NCBI GenBank assembly: GCA_013332095.1
Contig: JABENI010000006.1
Span: 1 to 64,000 of the forward strand
DNA: 64,000 nucleotides
Source: Candidatus Bathyoplasma sp. NZ
GTDB taxonomy: Bacteria > Bacillota_I > Bacilli_A > MAG-NZ
Direction: 5' to 3'
The notes below the pieces were generated by a model that saw nothing but the letters and a program-made list of their open reading frames with translations, did not search any database and was not told where the DNA came from. Positions 47,515 to 56,583 of this stretch are shown here, piece by piece (position 1 is the stretch's first letter; every line of letters begins with the position of its first letter). The translations under genes were made by a program, and so were the position numbers.

Positions 47515-48270
47515 TCAGATGCATTTTTCTTGAATAAAACCATTGATAATCGATAGGTAATATTTGCTTATAATTATCCTTCAAAAACTTCCAATTTGCA
47601 TAATGATTAGCTTTATAATAAATTTTGAAAAGATTATTTATTTGATTTTTTGAATAAGTCTTTAAAAAATAATCAACTAATTTTTTTCTATCACAAGATA
47701 ATGAAGATTCTTTTCTTAAATACTTAAGAGGTAATTGGTAAATTTGAAGGGAAGAGTCGTGTCTATTAAGCGGTTTGGCTTTTCTGAGCCATTTGTATTT
47801 GACTGCACCGTTTTTGCCGATTGTATAATTTATAATGCCAGTTTCTTGATTAACGTACTTCATATATTTTTCAATACATTTTTTAGGAATTATAAGATAA
47901 CATTCATCAAATAATTTGTAGTAATCATCAAGTTGTGTCTTGAGTCTTGCAGGAGTTCTGTTTTAATCTCATAAACTGTACTGTATTTTTCATCGATAGT
48001 ACACAAATCTAATCTGCTATTGTTGGATTTCATTTCATAAATTCCAATTGTCTTTAAGGACTTGTTAATAAGGAAATTCTTTATAAAAGATGTTTTAATA
48101 ATTTTTTCGTTATGATAGTTTTTATAAATTAAATCATTGATATATTTTCTTGGGGTTTCAGAATTATTAATGTCAACTCCGCATTTATCAAGAATAGAAA
48201 AAAATTTCCTTTTATTATAAGAAGTAGTATAGTTTGACATTAAATTCTTAGAAATCTGAAGTTTGTTCAT
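47471..48270 (-). pseudogene. sce7726-like gene, frameshifted (PD-(D/E)XK-like)
   Basis: Two frames join into one protein of about 265 residues. The first (48270-47890) has an sce7726 pattern ending RLDLCTIDEKYSTVYEIKTEL, where D88, E101 and K103 fit a PD-(D/E)XK nuclease signature. The second frame resumes with ARLKTQLDDYYKLFDECYLI (about 47957-47899) and runs to 47471. The break lies at GAACTC/CTGCA, near 47960. A 7-base loss between ACTC repeats would explain it (inference). If real the gene is inactive; a sequencing error is possible. Confidence 0.7.
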
Positions 48271-48484
48271 AATATTTCACCTTAATCTTGGGGAAGTCTT
48301 GGTCTTGCTTTATCCCTCGTTGTGTTTTGCACTATATTGCTAGTAAGTCGGTATATCCTATTAGAAAATGTAGAACAGTGTTACGAAAAATGCATAAATT
48401 TTCTGTAATATCTGAAATATATTTGTCTTATTTTTTATCACTTTAAGTTATTACTTCAGCCTAGCAATTTTTCAACTTGTGTTT

Positions 48485-48517
48485 GAAAAAAAGACGGTTT
48501 GAAAATATTCAAACCGT
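48485..48517 (-). terminator. Terminator of the HipA-like/HIRAN pair
   Basis: ACGGTTTGAA (48494-48503) pairs with TTCAAACCGT (48508-48517) and a T tract follows on the minus strand. The ~220 bases between this and the sce7726-like start show no gene. Confidence 0.88.
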
Positions 48518-48537
48518 AGAAGAAGAAATTAAGTTAA

Positions 48538-49197
48538 TCAAAAATCAATTTTTATCAAAAATCTCAAACCTCTTTTATAAGATCTCTCTTGAATTTTGCT
48601 AATTACGCAATTGAATTTTCTACCTTCATTTAATAATTTTGAGATGTCTTCTGAAAAAAATTTTGGAACATAAGCTAATAACTTATTTTCAATGTTAATT
48701 TTTACAGCATATTTATCCACTTTATTATCTGGTTCTATTTCAAGTGTGCATTTTTGATTTATTTTAATATCTGTTAGATTATTTTTATATTCATGATAAC
48801 ATTCACCTGCAATTTTAAACTCTATGGAGTTATTTTTTGTAAAATCAATCGGTGGTATAAATTCGAAATGATCCGTTTCCAAAACACCAAAAGTGTGTTT
48901 TAACAACTCTAGTTCAGAAATTAATGCTTCTAATTTATTCTCTTCACAATAACTTTTTCTTCGACCATTTTGTGGAATTCTATTATTGATAGAAAGGAAA
49001 AGTTCAGTACTTTCATATGGTTTATCTAAATCTATGAAATTACCAAATAATGAAACATTTGAATTGTTAATGATGTCCTTAATGTTTTTAACATATGAAA
49101 ATATATATTTTCCACTATCAAATGAAAAATTTGCTATCTGAACTCTCTCTCTTGTGTCAATATCTTTAGTATAAACTTTAAATAACATAATTTTCAC
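48538..49197 (-). CDS. HipA N-terminal-like plus HIRAN domain protein
   Basis: 219 residues. Residues 1-80 follow the HipA N-terminal subdomain plan (strands LFKVYTKDIDTRERVQIANF, then FSYVKNIKDI and LFLSINNRIPQNGRR), and residues about 125-215 match a HIRAN domain (FKIAGECYHEYKN, LEIEPDNKVDKYAVKI, LAYVPKFFSEDISKLL). HIRAN binds DNA ends in other proteins. It follows the kinase by eight bases behind GGAGGTG, so the two form one operon in which a HipA is split in two. No HipB is present. Confidence 0.65.
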   Translation of the reverse strand: MKIMLFKVYTKDIDTRERVQIANFSFDSGKYIFSYVKNIKDIINNSNVSLFGNFIDLDKPYESTELFLSINNRIPQNGRRKSYCEENKLEALISELELLKHTFGVLETDHFEFIPPIDFTKNNSIEFKIAGECYHEYKNNLTDIKINQKCTLEIEPDNKVDKYAVKINIENKLLAYVPKFFSEDISKLLNEGRKFNCVISKIQERSYKRGLRFLIKIDF

Positions 49198-49205
49198 CTC
49201 CGCAA

Positions 49206-50111
49206 TTATTGTTTGTCAAAATCTAAAATTTTATTAATTCTTATTCTAAAATATTCAATGTACATTTTTTTTATTTCTTTAACTAAATCTATATCTGGAT
49301 TTTTACAAAAGGAAAGAGCCTTGCTAGGCATTCTATCAATTATGTCTTCGTACATTTTAAAATCAAATTCATATATTTCTTTTATAAAGTTATTGTATTC
49401 TTCATTATATCGGTTTTTTATATAATTTAAAACCTCTAAATGACTATATCGTTCTTTTTTGTTTGTTTTATCCTTATCAAATCTAGATTTCATTTTATCA
49501 AAAATAATTTCTGGTTTGTTTAAAAAGTTATTTCTTCTATTTGGTTTCATTTCAAAAATAGTATGTATTAATGAATTTCCTGAATCATAAAGTGGTGCAA
49601 ATCGCTCTATATTTTTCACTTTTTTTATATAACCAAAATTGTTAACGTGCCTATCAGTTTCGCCAATTAATATATCAAATAACATCATTTTAACTATTTC
49701 TGATTCATGATTTATTTTTTCATTTTTTATTATATAAAATAATAAATCCATGTCTAAAAAAACACAATGATTCATCATATAGTGGGGCTCATCAATCAAG
49801 TATAAAAATTCCATCAAAAACTCATCTTCACTATTATGATTGATTTTAGATAAAAGACCTATTTTATTATCATATTCAGCTAATGATATTTCTGAATGAG
49901 TAATTGAAAAATACTGACTTAGTTCATAAGCAATTAATTCATTACAATGTGATAAGCATGGTCTCTCGTGACAATATTTCCTATTAGTTGTTGAAGAAAA
50001 CTTAAATAAATAACGTATACCATCAAGTTTTACCCAGAATTTATCTTTAGAACCCCTGTCTTCATCAGTCGAACACTTAAATATATTATCTAGTTTTTTA
50101 ATTTCAAACAT
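49206..50111 (-). CDS. HipA-like serine/threonine kinase
   Basis: 301 residues, lacking the HipA N-subdomain, which is encoded by the next gene. HipA kinases phosphorylate glutamyl- or tryptophanyl-tRNA synthetase and cause growth arrest; the target here is unknown. The catalytic loop is DILIGETDRHVNNFG at about 146-160 (DRHxxN), the Mg-binding motif is PLYDSGNSL at about 173-181, and a lysine in YLFKFS near 37 may bind ATP. AGAGG lies before the ATG. A TATAAT element precedes it. Confidence 0.8.
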   Translation of the reverse strand: MFEIKKLDNIFKCSTDEDRGSKDKFWVKLDGIRYLFKFSSTTNRKYCHERPCLSHCNELIAYELSQYFSITHSEISLAEYDNKIGLLSKINHNSEDEFLMEFLYLIDEPHYMMNHCVFLDMDLLFYIIKNEKINHESEIVKMMLFDILIGETDRHVNNFGYIKKVKNIERFAPLYDSGNSLIHTIFEMKPNRRNNFLNKPEIIFDKMKSRFDKDKTNKKERYSHLEVLNYIKNRYNEEYNNFIKEIYEFDFKMYEDIIDRMPSKALSFCKNPDIDLVKEIKKMYIEYFRIRINKILDFDKQ

Positions 50112-50218
50112 ATTATACCTCTTTTATTTTGCTTATAAATATTATATACTAAAAATTGTTGAATAGGATAATTATTATGAAATTGATAATTGTTAAAAAC
50201 GTTAAATCAAAAAAAAAT

Positions 50219-50759
50219 TAATTTTATCAAATATTTAAGGCTATAGAAAAGAATGTTTTGGCTAAACATAATATAAATATAAATTATAGATATACAGGAA
50301 ATATAAGAAATAATATTTTATTAAATAAGAATGACAGTTACGATTTAGATGTAAATGTTAAAATATTAAAAGATAAAGCAACTAATTTAATTATAGATGA
50401 TATTTTTAATTTTTTCAAGTTAAATTCAGTGAAGAATTTTCGGCTACCTCTAGAGAAATTAAAAAAGTACTAACTCTAAATAGTAAAACAGAACCAGAGT
50501 TTAGTATTGATATTGCGACAGGTTCATATTATAATGAAAAGTTGAAAATTTATAAAGGAAATCAAAGAACTTTTATTCTCAATCGCCGTTAAACATAGCC
50601 TATGATAATATAAAAATCAAGACTATTAAAAAAAGAGGAAAATGGATACAATTTTGCGAAAGATTTAAAGAACTTAGAGAATATTATGAAAAAGAGAATA
50701 TTCAAGAATATACTTGTTCTGTATTCAAAGAAGTATTAAATGAATTTCAAATTAATTGA
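50219..50759 (+). pseudogene. Decayed nucleotidyltransferase (CD-NTase-like)
   Basis: Three frames carry consecutive pieces. The first contains KNDSYDLDVNVKILKD with a DxD motif (about 50330-50380). The second, from about 50425, has FSIDIATGSYYNEK with a third aspartate. The third, from about 50571, ends GKWIQFCERFKELREYYEKE and stops at TGA 50757. The order fits the Pol-beta nucleotidyltransferase core and the helical tail common to CD-NTase-like enzymes. With at least two frameshifts it is dead. The family call is by motif, not alignment. Confidence 0.5.
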
Positions 50760-51510
50760 TATTAAATTGAAGGCATTTTTATGAGCAACTCGTATAGGAA
50801 TATGATGTTTGAAAAAAATTTAAATTTTAAATAAGGATATAAATATCCTATTAATAAATATTATTGAAGAAATTCTTAAAAGTATAAAAACATTGTATAA
50901 ACATAATAATTTTGTTGCAAAAATGCGGAGATTAAATCGTTTTTAGCATTTGCGTTTTTGGTTAGCAGATGTTAAGGATTCATTTATTGTAAATGTTTAC
51001 AAGTTTTTATAGCCATCTCATTTTTCTTCAAAAATATCTTATCGAAAGCATTCAAGATAGAAGTAAATCATATCATTTCTCATCTTTAGGCAATGGATAT
51101 CATATTGAATATATTGTGAAAAATTTATTTTGTTTAGAGTTTAGATTTTTTTTCTGCCAAGTTAAAAAGAAAAACGCAGTCACTGCAAGAATCTAAAAAT
51201 ATTTTGTTTTAAATTGTATTTTGATAAAGATTAAAAATTATAAATTTAATGTAAAATTCCTAATTAAGGGAACACGATGAATATTAAAACTTCTAGTATT
51301 AAGAAATATTTTATATTAAAAAATTTGATTAATCTATGATTGTGAATTTCTGATTTAGAACTTATTAATTAGAATATCTATAAATAAAAATCAAAATTAT
51401 AAGAGAAGAATAAAAGATTAATTTTTAATGAAGAAAGCCAAATTATTAAAAAAGAGAAGCAATTATTGGTACGAAAAATATGATTAATGCAAAATTTTCA
51501 TGTGCAAATA
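50760..51510. other. AT-rich gene-free stretch
   Basis: About 750 bases of very AT-rich DNA after the decayed nucleotidyltransferase. A 67-codon frame at 50993-51196 has neither ribosome site nor family pattern and is not called. Nothing else recognised. Confidence 0.6.
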
Positions 51511-51553
51511 AAAAAATTCCACGCGATATTTACTATCAGATGGAATTTTTTTT
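51510..51553. terminator. Bidirectional terminator hairpin
   Basis: AAAAAATTCCA (51511-51521) pairs with TGGAATTTTTT (51541-51551) around a 19-base loop; usable by the minus-strand propeller gene although it lies about 100 bases past its stop. Confidence 0.6.
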
Positions 51554-51653
51554 ATTTGTAATTTATATTATACATCATTAGCCAATTCATTTATTATTTT
51601 ATTGGCGTATTCTATAAGTTCATTTCCATCGTCTTCTGATATTTTTTTAGCCT

Positions 51654-52760
51654 TTATAAATCCTTAACCTGATTAATAAATGCAGACAGTTGCACAATTG
51701 CTGAATTTACGTTATTTTTATCAAATTTTGCTATTGTTTGATTTAATTTTGCAATTAGTCCATTTGTGTTTTGTTCTTCTAATTTTCCATCTAAGACAAA
51801 CAGTTCAATTATATTAATTAGTTCTTCAACTTTTTCTTGAGGAGTAGGTGTTAGTATTATATCTATTGTAGTTGGATTAATACCAACAGCTATTGCAGAT
51901 AGAACTATATCATTAATAACATCAATTATAGATATGTTATTACAATCATAATTAGCAACATAACCAACATAACCATTAGGGCTAAAGTTCATACTTACTG
52001 GATTAGCACCTACGCTGATAGTTTGAATAACAGTATCAGTTGATAAATCAATTACCGTTAATGTGTTATCCCCTCTATTAGTAACATAAGCCTTGGTATT
52101 ATCATTATTAATGTTTACTGAACTTGGATTATTACCTGTAGGAATTGATTTTACTTTTTCATCAATAGTAGTATTTACTATAATTACTTCATTGCTCCCA
52201 TAAATAGGTACATATAACTTAGTACTATTTGGTGATGAAGTTATTGTATTTGGCATTTCTGGCAAGGGAATTATTTTTATAACAGTGTCACTTGTATTAA
52301 TAACTGTGTCAGTAATTGCATTAATAACTGTCACATTATCAGATGCTCCATTAACTACATAGGCTTTAGCACCATCACTAGTTATTTTTGCTGGATAAGA
52401 ATTATATCCAATTGGAATTTGTTTTACTATCGTATCTGAAATAGTATCAATAACAGATAAAGGGCCTCCAAATTTATAGTTTGGAGAATAATCTTTTGTT
52501 CCATCTGGGGTTATAGTTACTCCGTATAGCCAATGTATCATAGGAACTGTTTTTATAACTAAATTTGTCTTTAAGTCAATTATTGAAATATCATTTGATT
52601 GCCTATTTGCTACATACATCTTTTTATAATTTGGTGTAACATCAACACCGTATGGATCATGACCTGCAGGGATAGTGTCAATTACTGTATTAGTTTTAGG
52701 ATCAATGACAGATATAATATTTGAAGTGCGGTTTACAACATAAATTAAATAATTAATCAA
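51654..52760 (-). CDS. YVTN/YncE-type beta-propeller protein
   Basis: 368 residues. About seven 42-residue repeats of the YVTN type (YVANRQSNDISIIDLKTN, AYVTNRGDNTLTVIDLS) build a seven-bladed propeller, followed from about 305 by a helical tail (VEELINIIELF...LNQTI...AIVQLSAFINQV) like the FIMAH domain found after propellers. No signal peptide or anchor is encoded in this frame. The frame opens at TTG 52760; an upstream ATG at 52773 is out of frame by one base in an A6 run, so the true start may be disrupted. Binding partner unknown. Confidence 0.78.
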   Translation of the reverse strand: MINYLIYVVNRTSNIISVIDPKTNTVIDTIPAGHDPYGVDVTPNYKKMYVANRQSNDISIIDLKTNLVIKTVPMIHWLYGVTITPDGTKDYSPNYKFGGPLSVIDTISDTIVKQIPIGYNSYPAKITSDGAKAYVVNGASDNVTVINAITDTVINTSDTVIKIIPLPEMPNTITSSPNSTKLYVPIYGSNEVIIVNTTIDEKVKSIPTGNNPSSVNINNDNTKAYVTNRGDNTLTVIDLSTDTVIQTISVGANPVSMNFSPNGYVGYVANYDCNNISIIDVINDIVLSAIAVGINPTTIDIILTPTPQEKVEELINIIELFVLDGKLEEQNTNGLIAKLNQTIAKFDKNNVNSAIVQLSAFINQVKDL

Positions 52761-53013
52761 AATATTTTTTCATCCTTTCCTATAATTCTAATTTATAATA
52801 TACAAATAAATAAAATTCGCTACTATAAATAAAAAAATTGCAGTAATAATGAGACGCTGCAATTCTTTATGAATTAAATATGTATTTAGACTTCTGTTGC
52901 AAAGGTGAATAGAATAATTTTCCTAGAATTTCAAACTTCATTTTCCTTTTGTAGCAAGTTTTTTGATATTTTGAATTTGAAAGAAATGATTTTTTAAATC
53001 TTTCAAGAACTTT
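52761..53013. other. Intergenic stretch with an IS6-type terminal sequence
   Basis: TTCTGTTGCAAAG at 52891-52903 matches the inner part of IS6/IS1216-type terminal inverted repeats (GGTTCTGTTGCAAAG). No transposase remains beside it, so it is a relic end. The rest holds no recognisable feature. Confidence 0.5.
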
Positions 53014-53445
53014 TTATTTTGCAATATTTTCTTTTTTATTAAAATATATTGCAATCCCTAAATTAATAAAGATCAATGTAAAAAGCACAATGTGGTAAAA
53101 ATCAGGAATCAACATATCTGTTCTTGGTGCAATAATATGGTAGGTATTAATAAAGTGTTCATTATACCCTTCAATTTTTGCTAAATCGGGAAATAAAATA
53201 AATCTAATTGTCATTATAGATTGTAAAATTGCCCAAAAACAATAGAGCAACATAAGATGCAATGTAGATTTCTCTTTTTTCTTAATAAAGTTAAACATTA
53301 AAAACGTATAAAGAAGCCAGAAAATTCCATCTTCTGATAGAAAAGCACTCTCAACAATTACCTTTCCTGAAACAGAAGCACCTGTCATATCTAATGTAAA
53401 CCAGAAATAAAGTAGCAAGTTAAATGCTATATATATCTTTTTCAT
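53014..53445 (-). CDS. Small four-helix membrane protein, unknown
   Basis: 143 residues, with hydrophobic segments at about 4-22, 38-53, 63-82 and 116-134. No motif recognised. GAGGAG directly abuts an ATG at 53451 but lies six bases before the ATG at 53445, so the latter is used. Monocistronic and divergent from hcp; no functional hint from neighbours. Confidence 0.65.
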   Translation of the reverse strand: MKKIYIAFNLLLYFWFTLDMTGASVSGKVIVESAFLSEDGIFWLLYTFLMFNFIKKKEKSTLHLMLLYCFWAILQSIMTIRFILFPDLAKIEGYNEHFINTYHIIAPRTDMLIPDFYHIVLFTLIFINLGIAIYFNKKENIAK

Positions 53446-53762
53446 AAACATCTCCTCTTAACACAAATATTAATTATATTATAGCACAATTATAAATTTA
53501 TCTTAAATGGGCTGACTCTAAGTATATTAGAAGTAATTTTTTTAATTTTTAATATGTAGAAAAATATATTAAATGTAGTTGCTTTCTTGAAATGATTACA
53601 AAAAATTTAGATTTATCATAAATATTTTGTAAAATCATCAAAAAAGTTTTTACAAACGATTACATTAGTCAAAACTATTTTGATAGAAATATTATCATAA
53701 TCTATGTTTGATTTTAATTTATCTGCTAAAATGTGGTTAAGAAAATAGAAGGAGGAATAAGT
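53446..53762. other. hcp upstream region with a palindrome
   Basis: About 315 bases without a gene. TCAAAACTATTTTGA (53669-53683) is a perfect 6-bp inverted repeat around CTA, followed at once by TGATAGAAATATTATCA (53681-53697). Either could be an operator for hcp; neither matches a regulator site I can name with certainty. Confidence 0.45.
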
Positions 53763-55391
53763 ATGAAAATGTTTTGTTATCAATGTCAGGAAGCTGCTAA
53801 AAATGTAGGGTGTGAAATTGCGGGTATTTGTGGGAAGACCCCCAAACTTGCGAGTAATTTAGATGTATTAAAATATTCACTTAAAGGTCTTGCTGAAGTT
53901 GCAGAAAATGCGAAAGCAAATGGAATTGATGTAAATGTTGCAGATTTATTTATTATGGAGAGTTTATTTAAATTAATTACTAACGCTAATTTTAATGAAG
54001 ACATAATTAAAGATTCCATAGTTGAGGGAATAAGAATAAGAGAAAATCTTAAAAAGGGAATAAATTCGTGCAAGGAAACAAATTACAACAGTTTTACTAT
54101 CTCGACATTTGAAGAAGTTTATGAACTTTCAAAAAATGTGGGAGTACTGTCTGAAAAAGATGAAGATATTAGAAGTGCAAAGGAAATAGTTATCACTGGT
54201 TTAATGGGAGCGGCTGCATATCATTCCCACTCAAATAAATTAGGGTATACTAATCAATTTGTGTTTGATCAAACTAGAAAAGCTTTAGCATTTATGTTAG
54301 ATCCTACTAAAACTTTAAATGATTATATTGAGATGATAGACTTAGTTGGAAAAATTGGGTTTGAAGTTATGGCAACACTAGATGGTGCTAACACCAAATC
54401 TTATGGAACACCAAAAATATCAACGGTAAAAATAAATGTAGGAACAAGACCAGGTATTTTAATAACAGGTCATGACTTAAAAGATATTGAACTTCTTTTA
54501 GAACAATCAAAAGACTCAGGAATAGACATTTATACACACAGTGAAATGTTACCAGCTCATTATTATCCTGAATTTAAGAAATATGACCATCTGTATGGAA
54601 ATTATGGAAATGCTTGGCATGATCAAAAAGAATCTTTTGAAACTTTTAATGGACCGATTTTATTTACAACAAATTGCTTAGTTCCTCCTAAAAAAAATGC
54701 TACTTACAATGATCGAGTTTTTACTACTGGAAATACTGGTATGAAACAATGGAAGCATATTAGTGCTGATAAAAATGGATATAAGGATTTCACAGAAATT
54801 ATTGAATTAGCTAAGAAATGCAAAGCACCAACAGAAATTGAATTTGGCACTATCGTTGGGGGATTTGCTCATGCTCAAGTACTTTCATTAGCTGATAAAG
54901 TAGTCGATGCAGTTAAATCAGGAGATATAACTAAATTTGTTGTGATGGCGGGATGTGATGGTCGTCATAAAACAAGAGACTACTATACAGAATATGCAAA
55001 AAAATTACCAAAATCGACGGTAATATTAACTGCAGGGTGTGCTAAATTTAGATATAACAAATTAGAATTAGGTGATGTTAATGGAATTCCAAGAGTACTT
55101 GATGCAGGACAATGTAATGACTCTTACTCGCTTGTAGTAATTGCATTAAAACTTGCTGAAGCATTTGAATGTGATGTTAATGAATTACCAATAATTTATA
55201 ATATTGCTTGGTACGAGCAAAAAGCGGTAATTGTATTGCTTGCTTTATTACATTTAAAAATTAAAAATATTAATATTGGACCTACACTGCCAGCCTTTTT
55301 ATCTAAAAATGTTGCAAATTTCTTAAAAGATTCATTTGAATTGGGTTCTATTTCAACTGTTGAGGAAGATATAGAAATAAACTTCAAGTAA
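53763..55391 (+). CDS. hcp: Hydroxylamine reductase (hybrid cluster protein)
   Basis: 542 residues, normal for Hcp. The protein reduces hydroxylamine or nitric oxide and protects anaerobes from nitrosative stress. The N-terminal cluster ligands CYQC-x8-C-x5-C are at residues 5, 8, 17 and 23, the class I arrangement with an [4Fe-4S] cluster. Hybrid-cluster cysteines are visible in TNCLVPP near 306, [12 protein letters not shown] near 399, [11 protein letters not shown] near 427 and [10 protein letters not shown] near 452. The frame is open from 53733, but AAGGAGG sets the ATG at 53763. No hcr reductase gene follows. Confidence 0.96.
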   Translation: MKMFCYQCQEAAKNVGCEIAGICGKTPKLASNLDVLKYSLKGLAEVAENAKANGIDVNVADLFIMESLFKLITNANFNEDIIKDSIVEGIRIRENLKKGINSCKETNYNSFTISTFEEVYELSKNVGVLSEKDEDIRSAKEIVITGLMGAAAYHSHSNKLGYTNQFVFDQTRKALAFMLDPTKTLNDYIEMIDLVGKIGFEVMATLDGANTKSYGTPKISTVKINVGTRPGILITGHDLKDIELLLEQSKDSGIDIYTHSEMLPAHYYPEFKKYDHLYGNYGNAWHDQKESFETFNGPILFTTNCLVPPKKNATYNDRVFTTGNTGMKQWKHISADKNGYKDFTEIIELAKKCKAPTEIEFGTIVGGFAHAQVLSLADKVVDAVKSGDITKFVVMAGCDGRHKTRDYYTEYAKKLPKSTVILTAGCAKFRYNKLELGDVNGIPRVLDAGQCNDSYSLVVIALKLAEAFECDVNELPIIYNIAWYEQKAVIVLLALLHLKIKNINIGPTLPAFLSKNVANFLKDSFELGSISTVEEDIEINFK

Positions 55392-55420
55392 ATGATAGAA
55401 AAATGTGGATAAAGGAGAAC

Positions 55421-55440
55421 AGTTCTGTTGCAAAGATTTT
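55421..55440 (+). mobile_element. IS6-type left terminal repeat (relic)
   Basis: GTTCTGTTGCAAAGATTTT at about 55422-55440 matches the IS6/IS1216 left end. The opposite end, AAAACTTTACAACAGAACC, lies at about 56545-56563, but the 1.1 kb between them contains IS256 and IS3 debris instead of an IS6 transposase. Confidence 0.6.
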
Positions 55441-55563
55441 AAAAGTACTATTTTTATAAGTTTTTCAAATTAAAAATAAAAGCCCGATTTAAATGTCTCT
55501 CTATAGATTGTTATAACAAGTTGTACAAACTTTAGTTAACTGTTAAAATAAACAAAAAAAAAG

Positions 55564-55650
55564 ACAGTTAATATGCCAAGAGTAAAATATACAAAATACA
55601 AAGATAGGTTTAAAAAGCAAATGATTGTATTAATGGAAAATGAAATACAG
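55564..55650 (+). pseudogene. IS3-type OrfA fragment
   Basis: Starting at an ATG, 26 codons (MPRVKYTKYKDRFKKQM...) resemble the start of IS3-family OrfA proteins, then stop. It ends where the first tandem unit begins. Confidence 0.4.
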
Positions 55651-55989
55651 TAATTTTAGTTCATTTAAAGCAAAGATAATATTAATAATGATATAATAAT
55701 TACGGTAAAATATTTAAGGAATAATAGTTTGAGGAAAATAGTAATAATGATTTCTCAGAATACCATAAGAATGCTTTAAAAATGATTAGGGGAGGATACA
55801 GAGAAACAGGACTCTGATGTTAAGCTTTATATTTGGAAGATTAAAAGCAAATGATTTGGTATGAAATAAGTAAGATTCCTCTTGAGGACTTGTTTTTGTA
55901 AAAGTAAGATGAATTTCTTATTGAATTTAAATTAAGAAAGTGTCACAAATTTTGTGTGAATAGACAAATAAGTTTTCCATAGAATGATT

Positions 55990-56240
55990 AATCCTATAAT
56001 CAAACTAATGGAAGACTTTTATTATGAATGAAATAATAGATAGGAATTAATGAGTAAGAAGAAATTGATGATATAGTAAACTTACATAATATCTCAAAAG
56101 GAATGCTTGAAAATGGAGTTGAAGTTCTATTGTAAAATCAATTAGATATTCAAAAAGTAATTATAAAAATGACTTTTATTTTAAAAATATTAAATCAGAT
56201 TTAGGTGAACTAGAAATAACTATATCAAGAGATAGCAATT
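55990..56240 (+). pseudogene. IS256-type transposase N-terminal fragment, unit 1
   Basis: Frame-broken pieces read MLENGVEVL and SKSNY...FKNIKSDLGELEITISRD, matching the start of IS256-family transposases (MLKNGLExxLQGELExxLGYSK ... FGDVEIxVPRDR). It is the most degraded relative of the copy in unit 2. Confidence 0.55.
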
Positions 56241-56473
56241 GCCTTGGTTTGAACTTTCTGGACTGGGATTGTACTAATTTGAACTTTCTAATCGTACATT
56301 ATTCCTTAATATTTTTTACCATTATTTTGTTAAATGCTAAAAAACATAAAATTTAATTTGCTAAGTTGTGTGTCTAGATTATTGGGAATATTTAAAATAT
56401 TGTAAATGCTGTCTATAACTGAAAAATAATTTCTTTTGTGAAATGTCTTCCTATAAAATAGTTTTTGCACACA

Positions 56474-56502
56474 TTTACATTTATTAATTTGTATCGTATA
56501 AT
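56474..56502 (+). promoter_or_regulatory. Conserved promoter of DUF4003-like gene, unit 1
   Basis: TTTACA (56474-56479), 17-base spacer, TATAAT (56497-56502). The same element occurs at equal distance in units 2 and 3. The IS6-type end ACTTTACAACAGAACC lies between it and the gene, inside the leader. Confidence 0.75.
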
Positions 56503-56583
56503 AGTAACTATAAAATGCAAATTATAGGGATTTTGCAATCAATAAAAACTTTACAACAGAACCTATGATTGTAGGAAGATAAT

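Noticed and set aside
50993-51196. 67-codon frame in the gene-free stretch
   Set aside because: No ribosome site and no recognisable pattern; AT-rich chance frame is likely.
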